A stretch of 43,226 bases of DNA from an uncultured Blautia sp. (GTDB lineage Bacteria; Bacillota; Clostridia; Lachnospirales; Lachnospiraceae). The notes beneath the pieces were generated by a model. It worked only from the letters and a program-made list of their open reading frames with translations. It searched no databases and had not been told where the DNA came from. The stretch spans positions 1 through 43,226 of the forward strand of contig CAOJIB010000003.1 of the NCBI GenBank assembly GCA_948436455.1. The letters run 5' to 3'. The position numbers and the translations under genes were made by a program. This document shows, piece after piece, positions 17,535-25,419 of this stretch (positions are counted from its first letter, which is position 1; each line of letters opens with the position of its first letter).

Positions 17535-18284
17535 TTAGCGGTCGTGTAGGGCCAGTCGGTTGATCTGCGCCGCGTTGTAGCCGGCGCCAAAGCCATTGTC
17601 GATATTGACGACGGAAATTCCCTCCGCGCAGGAATTCAGCATGGTTAAAAGGGCGGACAGGCCGTGAAAGCTTGCGCCGTAGCCTACCGAGGTGGGGACG
17701 GCAATAACCGGCTTATCCACCAGACCGGCTATTACGCCGCCAAGAGCGCCTTCCATGCCTGCCACGGCCACTACGCAGTTGGCGGCTCTAAGATCGGTGG
17801 TTTTGGAGAGCAGGCGATGGATGCCTGCCACGCCAACGTCGTAGATCCGCTGGACTCTGGCGCCTAAAAATTCAGCCGTTTGGGCCGCCTCTTCCGCCAC
17901 GCCCATATCGGAGGTGCCGCCAGTGCAGATTGCTACGCAGCCGGCTTGTTTCACAGGCGTCTGGATAACTTGTAAGATTCTAGAGAGCGGGTCGTACTGA
18001 GCCTGCGGCAGCGCCTTACAAAGAGCCTGGGCTTGCTGGGGCGTGGCTCGGGTGCCCAGTACATTGCTGCCCTTTTCATAGAAGCTCTGGTAAATTTGGA
18101 CGAGGTGCTCGGTGGTTTTTCCGGCGCAATAGATAACCTCGCCATAGCCGCTTCGGAGTTTTCGGTGATGATCCAGTTTTGCGAAGCCCAGATCCTCGTA
18201 GGGGAGCGTCTTTAAATATTCCCGCGCCTTTTCTATATTCATTTCTCCGCTTTTTACCTGGGAGAGCAGTGTGTCAATATCCAT
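17535..18284 (-). CDS. larB: LarB: pyridinium-3,5-biscarboxylic acid mononucleotide synthase
   Basis: LarB carboxylates and hydrolyses nicotinic acid adenine dinucleotide, the first step to the nickel-pincer nucleotide cofactor of lactate racemase and related enzymes. The 249-aa protein has an N-terminal helical part and a C-terminal PurE-like domain (ICTGGTSDMGVAEEAAQTAEF, YDVGVAGIHRL, VVAVAGMEGALGGVIAGL, VPTSVGYGASFHGLSALLTM), the usual length. AAAGGAAGG precedes the ATG. The partners larC and larE and any racemase are absent from the window. It sits between ylmC and sigG in the same orientation, an odd place for a cofactor gene. Confidence 0.92.
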   Translation of the reverse strand: MDIDTLLSQVKSGEMNIEKAREYLKTLPYEDLGFAKLDHHRKLRSGYGEVIYCAGKTTEHLVQIYQSFYEKGSNVLGTRATPQQAQALCKALPQAQYDPLSRILQVIQTPVKQAGCVAICTGGTSDMGVAEEAAQTAEFLGARVQRIYDVGVAGIHRLLSKTTDLRAANCVVAVAGMEGALGGVIAGLVDKPVIAVPTSVGYGASFHGLSALLTMLNSCAEGISVVNIDNGFGAGYNAAQINRLALHDR

Positions 18285-18359
18285 AGGGTTTCCTTCCTTT
18301 AACAGAAATTTTTCTTTTATTGTAGCATATCTGTCTGGAAAAGAACAGGAAACGGCGTT

Positions 18360-18614
18360 TTAATTTTTCTGCAGGCATTTTTCTTCTTTAATCTCTACCA
18401 GGATAATATCTTCTCCGATCTGTTGGATACAATCCCAGGGAATGATATATTCGCTGTCCCGTCCCAAAAGGCTGCAGATCTTCCCGGGGCCCGGAACGAT
18501 CAGCGCTTCCAGATGGCCTGTATGGCAGTTAAATTCCACATCGATGGGACAGCCCAGGCTTTTGCAGGTGCAGGTGTTGATAATTTCCTTTTGCTTCAGA
18601 TCGCAGATTCTCAT
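18360..18614 (-). CDS. YlmC/YmxH-family sporulation protein (PRC-barrel)
   Basis: This 84-aa protein is a single PRC-barrel-like domain: MRICDLKQKEIINTC at the start, a central GCPIDVEFNCHTGHLEALIVPGPGK, and IIPWDCIQQIGEDIILVEI at the end. Such genes are regularly found near sigG and nrdR in spore formers. The molecular role is not established. The cluster of cysteines (CTCKSLGC) is typical of the clostridial versions. A promoter lies just upstream (18637-18665). It probably starts the ylmC-larB-sigG transcription unit, with 75 bp between it and larB. Confidence 0.88.
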   Translation of the reverse strand: MRICDLKQKEIINTCTCKSLGCPIDVEFNCHTGHLEALIVPGPGKICSLLGRDSEYIIPWDCIQQIGEDIILVEIKEEKCLQKN

Positions 18615-18636
18615 AGGATCCCCTTTTGTTCCGCTT

Positions 18637-18665
18637 ATCTTATTTTATGCGCGAGGGAGTGTAAA
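18637..18665 (-). promoter_or_regulatory. Sigma-A promoter of ylmC
   Basis: On the minus strand, TTTACA (18665-18660) and TAAGAT (18642-18637) are 17 bp apart, 22 bp upstream of the ylmC start. Confidence 0.6.
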
Positions 18666-18688
18666 GGTGCGTAAAATATTTCCATTTA

Positions 18689-18721
18689 TTGACAGAACAG
18701 AGAGACTTTAGTATACTAAAA
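18689..18721 (+). promoter_or_regulatory. nrdR promoter with palindrome over the -10 box
   Basis: TTGACA (18689-18694) and TATACT (18712-18717) are 17 bp apart. A perfect 14-bp palindrome, TTTAGTATACTAAA (18708-18721), covers the -10 box and could be an operator. It does not match the NrdR box as I remember it (ACACTATATATTGTGT-like, usually in pairs). Confidence 0.78.
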
Positions 18722-18765
18722 CTATAGAAGGATGAAGACAGATTTTCACAGGAGGAGGGGAAGCT

Positions 18766-19218
18766 ATGAGATGTCCGTTTTGTAATCGGGATAATACCAG
18801 GGTCGTGGATTCGCGTCCTGTGGAGGAGAGCAATTCCATTCGCAGAAGACGGATGTGCGATCACTGCGGCAAGAGATTTACAACCTATGAAAAGGTAGAA
18901 ACCATTCCTCTGACCGTGATGAAAAAAGACAAAAGCCGAGAGCAGTACGACCGGTCGAAGATCGAAGCGGGGATTGTGCGGGCCTGCTATAAACGGCCGA
19001 TCCCGGTGGACGCGATAGAAGCATTGATTGACAAGATCGAAAGCCGTATTTTTCATCTGGAGGAGCGGGAAATTCCCAGCACGATGATTGGGGAGTTGGC
19101 TATGGAGGGCCTGGAGGAGTTAGACGCGGTGGCTTACGTCCGTTTTGCATCCGTATACCGGGAATTTAAGGACGTAAATACCTTTATGGAGGAGCTGCAG
19201 AGATTTCTGAAGAAGTAA
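18766..19218 (+). CDS. nrdR: Transcriptional repressor NrdR
   Basis: This ATP/dATP-sensing repressor acts on ribonucleotide reductase genes. The 150-aa protein is of standard length. It opens with a zinc ribbon MRCPFCNRDNTRVVDSRP...CDHCGKRFTTYEKVE (two CxxC pairs, residues 3-34) and continues with an ATP-cone (KKDKSREQYDRSKIEAGI to FASVYREFKD, residues about 49-139). AGGAGGGG precedes the ATG. No nrd gene is in the window, so targets are elsewhere. It has its own promoter and terminator, and so is a single-gene unit divergent from the ylmC-larB-sigG group. Confidence 0.97.
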   Translation: MRCPFCNRDNTRVVDSRPVEESNSIRRRRMCDHCGKRFTTYEKVETIPLTVMKKDKSREQYDRSKIEAGIVRACYKRPIPVDAIEALIDKIESRIFHLEEREIPSTMIGELAMEGLEELDAVAYVRFASVYREFKDVNTFMEELQRFLKK

Positions 19219-19261
19219 AGACTTTGGCAGTGAAAGTGGAAGACAATACGATTACAGACAG

Positions 19262-19292
19262 GCTGTGCGAAAGATTTCCCGCGCAGCTTTTT
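19262..19292 (+). terminator. Intrinsic terminator of nrdR
   Basis: GCTGTGCG pairs with CGCGCAGC (one G-U), followed by TTTTT at 19288-19292. Confidence 0.82.
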
Positions 19293-19306
19293 GTATACCT
19301 TAGTAT

Positions 19307-19341
19307 GCCGACAAGCAGCCGGTGGCAGGTTGCTTGTTGGC
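19307..19341. repeat. Imperfect hairpin downstream of rrf2
   Basis: GCCGACAAGCAGCC and GGTTGCTTGTTGGC pair over 14 positions with G-U pairs, with a 7-base loop. A small ACTGC/GCAGT hairpin and GCATAT/ATATGC arms follow up to about 19400. There is no T-run. It fills the gap between nrdR and rrf2, and I see no gene there. Confidence 0.5.
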
Positions 19342-19422
19342 CCAGGGCGCATATAGAAATAAACTGCTTTGCAGTGTGCGGTTTGTGTGCGAATATGCAA
19401 ATATCTAATGTGAAAAGACTGC

Positions 19423-19857
19423 CTATTGATCCGTTTTCGCATGGTAATCGTCAAGCAGCTCCCGCAAAGTGATTCTTTCCATTTCACGTTGTACTGCTGC
19501 GCCGATCCGGTCATAGGGCTTTTGCAGGACGGGCTGTATCTGTTTTCCCACGGGGCATTGTTGGGAAGGATTGGAGTGGAGTCCGATGAAATGCTGCAAT
19601 CCCGTTGGTTCGAGGGCGCGGTATACCTCCCAGATAGTGAGGGCATCCGGATTTTTCAGCAGGTAGGCCCCGCCGACGCCGCGTATTACGGAAATGATGC
19701 CGGCCTTTTGCAAGGCGTTTAGAATGCTTCGGATGGCGGCTGGATTGCAGCCGGTGCTTTTTGCCAGCAATTCACTGGTAATTTTTACTTTTTCCTGATA
19801 TTCTGCAATAAATAACAGACAATGCAGCGCAATAGAGCATTTCGTATTTAATCTCAT
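19423..19857 (-). CDS. Rrf2-family transcriptional regulator
   Basis: This 144-aa DNA-binding regulator has an N-terminal winged helix: MRLNTKCSIALHCLLFIAEY, then SELLAKSTGCNPAAIRSILNALQKAG and the wing VRGVGGAYLLKNP. IscR/NsrR-type members have three closely spaced cysteines for an iron-sulfur cluster. Here only one Cys remains in that segment (QQCPVG), so a cluster-free, YwnA-like mode is more likely. The ATG at 19857 is used because AGGAG lies 7 bases upstream. It is divergent from the DUF1638/flavodoxin pair with overlapping promoters, which makes that pair the obvious target. Confidence 0.9.
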   Translation of the reverse strand: MRLNTKCSIALHCLLFIAEYQEKVKITSELLAKSTGCNPAAIRSILNALQKAGIISVIRGVGGAYLLKNPDALTIWEVYRALEPTGLQHFIGLHSNPSQQCPVGKQIQPVLQKPYDRIGAAVQREMERITLRELLDDYHAKTDQ

Positions 19858-19881
19858 CTGACGACTCCTGATTTTTTTGTT

Positions 19882-19941
19882 ATTATACACGTTTCTTTCC
19901 ATGTTGTAAATGTTGACAATACAACAGAAAAAAGATATACT
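19882..19941. promoter_or_regulatory. Overlapping divergent promoters and likely Rrf2 operator
   Basis: Forward: TTGACA (19913-19918), 17 bp, TATACT (19936-19941). Reverse, for rrf2: TTTACA (19910-19905), 17 bp, TATAAT (19887-19882). The two -35 boxes are only 2 bp apart. A dyad GTTGTA (19903-19908) / TACAAC (19920-19925) with an 11-bp spacer spans both, so a protein bound there would block both directions. Confidence 0.8.
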
Positions 19942-19985
19942 ATAGATGTAAAAAATAAAAATACAACGAAGGGATGATACGATAT

Positions 19986-20672
19986 ATGCGTGCGTTGATC
20001 TTGGCCTGCAGTTCCCTCCTTCCCTATATAGACGCGGCGCAGAAGAAAGTGGGGACTTTTTATCCGGTGCGGATCATAGATCGTAGGTACCACGATGAAC
20101 CGGAGGAAATGCGAAGGCAGATTATTAAAGCTTTGAAGTGGCTGCCGCCGGAAGTGGATACGGTTCTGGCGGCTATGGGGTTTTGCGGCGGCTCCTGGGA
20201 AAATATTCCAGTAAAGGTGCGCGTAGTGATTCCCCGAGTGGACGATTGCGTAACGTTGCTGCTTCATACGGACGATCAGTGGCAGCCGGACAGAAAAGAG
20301 CCGGGCCATCTGTATCTCCGGGATACGGAAATGGCGGAACATTCTCCGGAAGCGATGCAGAAGAATCTGTGCGTCAAATACGGCGGCGTACAAGGCGAGA
20401 TGATTTTTCGGGCAATGTTTGCCGACTATACAAATGTGGACATTATTGATACGGGCATTTACGATTGCTATTCCGAGGAATACGCGATAGAAGCGCAGAA
20501 AAATGCCGATTTGATCGGATGTGTTCTCGACTATGTGGCCGGCAGTAACCGGCTGCTGGAAAAGTTGGTGGCGGGAGTGCATGACCGGCAGTTTTTCGTA
20601 ATAGAGCCGGGGCAGACGTTGTCGGAAGGGGATTTCTTTCCGGACGGCTGTAAGAAAAAAGGAAGCTATTGA
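19986..20672 (+). CDS. DUF1638 domain-containing protein
   Basis: This 228-aa protein is of unknown function. It starts MRALILACSSLLPY, and residues about 60-120 contain TVLAAMGFCGGSWENIP, VIPRVDDCVTLLL and PGHLYLRD, which resemble the DUF1638 pattern as I know it (usually a cysteine-bearing VIPRCxDC and a PGTYYLT motif). Family members often sit near corrinoid or methyltransferase genes, but none is here. The ATG at 19986 was preferred to 19974, which directly abuts the purine-rich site. It heads a two-gene unit with a flavodoxin and is probably controlled by the divergent Rrf2 protein. Confidence 0.72.
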   Translation: MRALILACSSLLPYIDAAQKKVGTFYPVRIIDRRYHDEPEEMRRQIIKALKWLPPEVDTVLAAMGFCGGSWENIPVKVRVVIPRVDDCVTLLLHTDDQWQPDRKEPGHLYLRDTEMAEHSPEAMQKNLCVKYGGVQGEMIFRAMFADYTNVDIIDTGIYDCYSEEYAIEAQKNADLIGCVLDYVAGSNRLLEKLVAGVHDRQFFVIEPGQTLSEGDFFPDGCKKKGSY

Positions 20673-20709
20673 GGCTGAGATTTTGTGAAAATTTTTAGGG
20701 GGAAAATGT

Positions 20710-21204
20710 ATGAAGATAACAATTTTGTATGCGAGCCAGACCGGGAATACAGAGGCGGCAGCAGAATATATTCAGGATGGCATATTGGCGCGGTATCCGT
20801 TTATCCAGGTGAAGCTGGCGGATGTCCGGGAGGATGTGGAAATTTCTTTTCTGGAGCAGAGCGACGCTGTGATTTTCGGGTCGCCAGTATATTTTACCAG
20901 TATGGGCTGGGAAATGAAAAAGTGGTTTGACAATAGTTTTCGGATTGATTTGCATGGAAAGCTGGGTGCAGCTTTTGTTACCGCCCAGTCTGCCGCCGGT
21001 GGGACGGATACAGCGATCATGGAAATGCTGCGTCATATGCTTGCGAAAGGGATGCTTGTATTTTCCGGAACTGATCCAAAGTCTGCGCAAAAATTTCAGC
21101 TCGGGGCCGTAGGGCTTGGGAAGGATATAGAGCAATATGCGGAACAGTTCGAAGCCTTTGGAGCATGCGTAGCCCAAAAGGCTGTGCAGCTCTTTGGAAA
21201 ATAG
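20710..21204 (+). CDS. Flavodoxin-like / NADPH-dependent FMN reductase-type protein
   Basis: This 164-aa single-domain flavoprotein is predicted to bind FMN. The phosphate-binding loop YASQTGNTEAAAEY is at residues 6-19, and the isoalloxazine-contact loop GSPVYFTSMGWEMKKWFD at about 57-74 is of the WrbA/iron-sulfur flavoprotein type. There are no cluster cysteines. AGGGGG lies upstream. The gene follows the DUF1638 gene by 37 bp and likely shares its Rrf2-controlled promoter. It could supply electrons to the DUF1638 protein or act as a quinone or FMN reductase; this is inference. Confidence 0.85.
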   Translation: MKITILYASQTGNTEAAAEYIQDGILARYPFIQVKLADVREDVEISFLEQSDAVIFGSPVYFTSMGWEMKKWFDNSFRIDLHGKLGAAFVTAQSAAGGTDTAIMEMLRHMLAKGMLVFSGTDPKSAQKFQLGAVGLGKDIEQYAEQFEAFGACVAQKAVQLFGK

Positions 21205-21256
21205 AAGGAAACAGAGAAAAAAGCCAGAGATGAAAAATGTGGGGATTGATTTATTA

Positions 21257-21290
21257 GAAAACCTGCCGATATGCGGATCGGCAGGTTTTC
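21257..21290. terminator. Bidirectional terminator between flavodoxin gene and gdhA
   Basis: GAAAACCTGCCGAT and ATCGGCAGGTTTTC form a perfect 14-bp stem with a 6-base loop between convergent genes. T-runs occur within the stem arms on both strands. Confidence 0.85.
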
Positions 21291-21343
21291 TGCATATGCG
21301 GCAGACTTTACCAAGACTGCCTACGTATGAAATTGAACGATGA

Positions 21344-22995
<1,652 letters not shown>

Positions 22996-23706
22996 TTATC
23001 CTAAGGCATCGGCTTCTTGTCGTTTCTGCATCTTTGACCAGCTAATATATCCATAAATGTCATTTGCCAAAAACACTACAAAACAAATGACCACCGATAA
23101 ATAGGATATATCGGACAATGTTGCTAAGATCCATAAAATAATAAGCACAATATCATTTGCAGCATAACAGATCGCATAAAAAGCGATTCTTCGAAAAGTC
23201 AAATAAACTGCCAGGAAACTGGTTGTGACAGATAAGGTGCTTAACAATAGGTTCGTTGTGTGAAAAGCAGCTAAAATATAATAAAATATACATGTAACAA
23301 CGGCTGTCAGAAGTATCATAAAAATAATTTCTGTAAATTTCAGCCGGTTTACTTTTACTTCCGCCTTGTTTCCGTTGTAGGGATTCTTCAGCCACGAAAC
23401 CAATGCAAAAACAGCCATTGGAGCAGTCATTCCCAGGTAGGTGATCATTTCGCCGTAATAAGCGTATGTAAAAGAAATGACGCCGTATAATAGGCTGAAT
23501 AGGAGCATAAGAAATTGTCCAAATGGATTTCCTTTTGCGATAAAAATCAATGATGTCACACCGATGAAAGAAGCGGCAAGGGTCAAAAAATTTTCTCTGT
23601 CAAATGCTAAAAAAGATACGCTGATCAAAGCAACGGATATACACCATAAGGCAATTTCCCCTTTCGAAAAATAGCTGCGCAATGAGTTTTGTTTTTTTGA
23701 CGACAT
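22996..23706 (-). CDS. pnuC: Nicotinamide mononucleotide/riboside transporter PnuC
   Basis: This membrane carrier is for nicotinamide riboside, trapped inside by phosphorylation. The 236-aa protein has seven or so hydrophobic segments. It shows the family pattern WLKNPYNGNKAEVKV in the middle, and toward the C-terminus YAANDIVLIILWILA, FVVFLANDIYGYISW and a basic KMQKRQ tail. The ATG at 23706 is preferred over 23712 because AGGAGG is then 7 bases upstream. PnuC relatives can carry thiamine or riboflavin; the aromatic and WxxxN pattern here fits PnuC, but the substrate is not proven. It is the first gene of its unit, with gdhA 317 bp downstream. Confidence 0.86.
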   Translation of the reverse strand: MSSKKQNSLRSYFSKGEIALWCISVALISVSFLAFDRENFLTLAASFIGVTSLIFIAKGNPFGQFLMLLFSLLYGVISFTYAYYGEMITYLGMTAPMAVFALVSWLKNPYNGNKAEVKVNRLKFTEIIFMILLTAVVTCIFYYILAAFHTTNLLLSTLSVTTSFLAVYLTFRRIAFYAICYAANDIVLIILWILATLSDISYLSVVICFVVFLANDIYGYISWSKMQKRQEADALG

Positions 23707-23825
23707 AGGCATACCTCCTAAAATAAATAAGCACCCGTTTGCACATCTTCAAAGGCCTAACGATGTGTAACGAATGCTTTCGCTTTTCTACCCGGCGGCA
23801 GAATGATTTTTATGTAATTGTCAAA

Positions 23826-23854
23826 AGTATAACCCAGCGTAACAAAGAAGTCAA
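23826..23854 (-). promoter_or_regulatory. Sigma-A promoter of pnuC
   Basis: On the minus strand, TTGACT (23854-23849) and TATACT (23831-23826) are 17 bp apart. The leader of about 110 nt can form CACATC/GATGTG (within 23740-23770) flanked by complementary CGTT/AACG. It does not clearly match a riboswitch I know. Confidence 0.7.
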
Positions 23855-23891
23855 TAATTTACGCAAATTTTTCCATTTATTCTCTTGTTTT

Positions 23892-23909
23892 ATGCAAAGG
23901 TATTTGCAT
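23892..23909. promoter_or_regulatory. Dyad ATGCAAA-N4-TTTGCAT
   Basis: A perfect 7-bp inverted repeat with a 4-bp spacer, about 40 bp upstream of the pnuC -35 box and about 200 bp upstream of the aminotransferase. It could be a regulator site; no family is assigned. Confidence 0.5.
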
Positions 23910-23972
23910 GCTGATATTTGACGTATATTGTAAGAGGCTTTGTCTGCTGACACTTTTAAATGGAAATACACC

Positions 23973-23986
23973 TTGATCAAGATCAA
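23973..23986. promoter_or_regulatory. FNR/Crp-type box
   Basis: TTGATCAAGATCAA matches TTGAT-N4-ATCAA, the classic FNR consensus, at every fixed position. It lies 125 bp upstream of the aminotransferase start. Its role is inferred from the consensus only. Confidence 0.55.
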
Positions 23987-24021
23987 AAAAATCACTTGCG
24001 TCTAGCAAACGGATATGAGAA

Positions 24022-24040
24022 GATAATAGCAATTGTTATC
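24022..24040. promoter_or_regulatory. Fur-box-like 19-mer
   Basis: GATAATAGCAATTGTTATC matches 14 of 19 positions of the Fur consensus GATAATGATAATCATTATC and has perfect GATAA/TTATC ends. It lies 71 bp upstream of the aminotransferase start. Confidence 0.5.
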
Positions 24041-24111
24041 GTTCGCTTTGCAGCGTATTTTCTGTGAATGGTAACTTTCCATAAGATACAGGATGACGGC
24101 AGGAGGATACT

Positions 24112-25329
24112 ATGCGAATTTTTGAAAAATCGACGAAGCTGGACAATGTGCTTTATGATGTGCGGGGCCCTGTAGTAGACGAGGCAGCAAGGATGGAAGA
24201 GGATGGGAAAGAGGTGCTCAAGCTCAATATCGGCAATCCCTACCCCTTTGGATTTTCCGCGCCGGAGGAAGTGATCCTGGATATGATGCGCTCGATCCGT
24301 TCCTCCCAGGGCTATTCGGAATCAAAAGGGATTTTCGCCGCCAGGAAGGCTGTTATGCAGTACGCGCAGCTAAAAGGGATTCCGGACGTGGGGATGCAGG
24401 ACATATATACGGGAAACGGCGTCAGCGAGCTGATCAGCCTCTGTATGCAGGCGCTGCTTAACGACGGCGACGAGATCCTCATTCCTGCGCCGGATTATCC
24501 CTTGTGGACCGCGGCCGCTACGCTGGCCGGCGGACGGGCCGTGCATTATATTTGTGACGAGCAGGCAGAATGGTATCCGGATCTGGCGGACTTAAAAAGC
24601 AAGATTACAGACAGGACGAAGGCTTTGGTGATTATCAATCCCAATAATCCCACCGGCGCACTGTATTCGAAGGAGCTTTTAGAGGAGCTGGTGCAGGTAG
24701 CCCGGGAGAATGATCTGATGATCTTTTCCGATGAGATTTACGACCGGCTGGTGATGGACGGGCATGAGCATATTTCCATTGCGTCGCTGGCGCCGGATGT
24801 GTTTTGTATTACTTTCAGCGGTTTATCCAAGTCCCATATGATCGCCGGCTTTCGGGTGGGCTGGATGATCTTAAGCGGCGACAAGAGCCGGGCACAGAGC
24901 TATATCGAGGGCCTGAATATGCTTTCCTCCATGCGTCTGTGTTCCAATGTGCCGGCGCAGTCCATTATACAGACCGCGCTTGGCGGGTACCAGAGCGTCC
25001 GGGAATACATCCGTCCGGGTGGGAGGATCTGTCAGCAAAGAGACTATGTGTACCAGGCGCTCAACGATATTCCAGGAGTGACGGCGGTAAAGCCCAAGGC
25101 GGCGTTTTATATTTTTCCAAAGCTGGATATAAAGAAATTCAATATCCAGGACGACGAGAAATTTGCGCTGGACTTTCTTCGGGAAAAGCGGGTGCTTATC
25201 GTCAACGGCAAGGGGTTTAATTGGATGGAGCCGGATCATTTCCGGGTCGTTTACCTGCCCAACGTGCTGCAGTTAGAAAGCGCGATGGAAAAGCTTTCCG
25301 ACTTCCTTGGCCATTACTGGCAGCGATAG
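24112..25329 (+). CDS. alaA: AlaA-like PLP-dependent aminotransferase
   Basis: This class I/II aminotransferase probably makes alanine from pyruvate and glutamate. The 405-aa protein starts MRIFEKSTKLDNVLYDVRGPV, as AlaA does, and contains NIGNPYPFGF, TGNGVSELIS, PDYPLWTAAATLAGG, NPNNPTGALY, SDEIYDRL and the PLP lysine in FSGLSKSHMIAGFRVGW. AGGAGGATACT precedes the ATG. It has a long upstream region with FNR-like and Fur-like sites. It is followed after 90 bp by the PurF-like gene, which has its own promoter. Aspartate or aromatic substrate use cannot be excluded. Confidence 0.87.
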   Translation: MRIFEKSTKLDNVLYDVRGPVVDEAARMEEDGKEVLKLNIGNPYPFGFSAPEEVILDMMRSIRSSQGYSESKGIFAARKAVMQYAQLKGIPDVGMQDIYTGNGVSELISLCMQALLNDGDEILIPAPDYPLWTAAATLAGGRAVHYICDEQAEWYPDLADLKSKITDRTKALVIINPNNPTGALYSKELLEELVQVARENDLMIFSDEIYDRLVMDGHEHISIASLAPDVFCITFSGLSKSHMIAGFRVGWMILSGDKSRAQSYIEGLNMLSSMRLCSNVPAQSIIQTALGGYQSVREYIRPGGRICQQRDYVYQALNDIPGVTAVKPKAAFYIFPKLDIKKFNIQDDEKFALDFLREKRVLIVNGKGFNWMEPDHFRVVYLPNVLQLESAMEKLSDFLGHYWQR

Positions 25330-25337
25330 GAAAAAAC

Positions 25338-25366
25338 TTTACATCTGGCAAAAGCTCCGGTATAAT
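25338..25366 (+). promoter_or_regulatory. Sigma-A promoter of the PurF-like gene
   Basis: TTTACA (25338-25343) and a perfect TATAAT (25361-25366) are 17 bp apart, 54 bp before the ATG. Confidence 0.82.
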
Positions 25367-25419
25367 AAAATTCTGGATGAAGAAACGAACTGGCTTTTTT
25401 GGACAAAGGAGAACAAAAA

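Noticed and set aside
19224..19472. Possible 82-aa gene after nrdR
   Set aside because: The frame spans the nrdR terminator and a hairpin and has no ribosome site or similarity I can see.
23713..23825. NAD+-II (pnuC motif) riboswitch
   Set aside because: I could not match the expected compact pseudoknot; only one stem is convincing, so it is not called.
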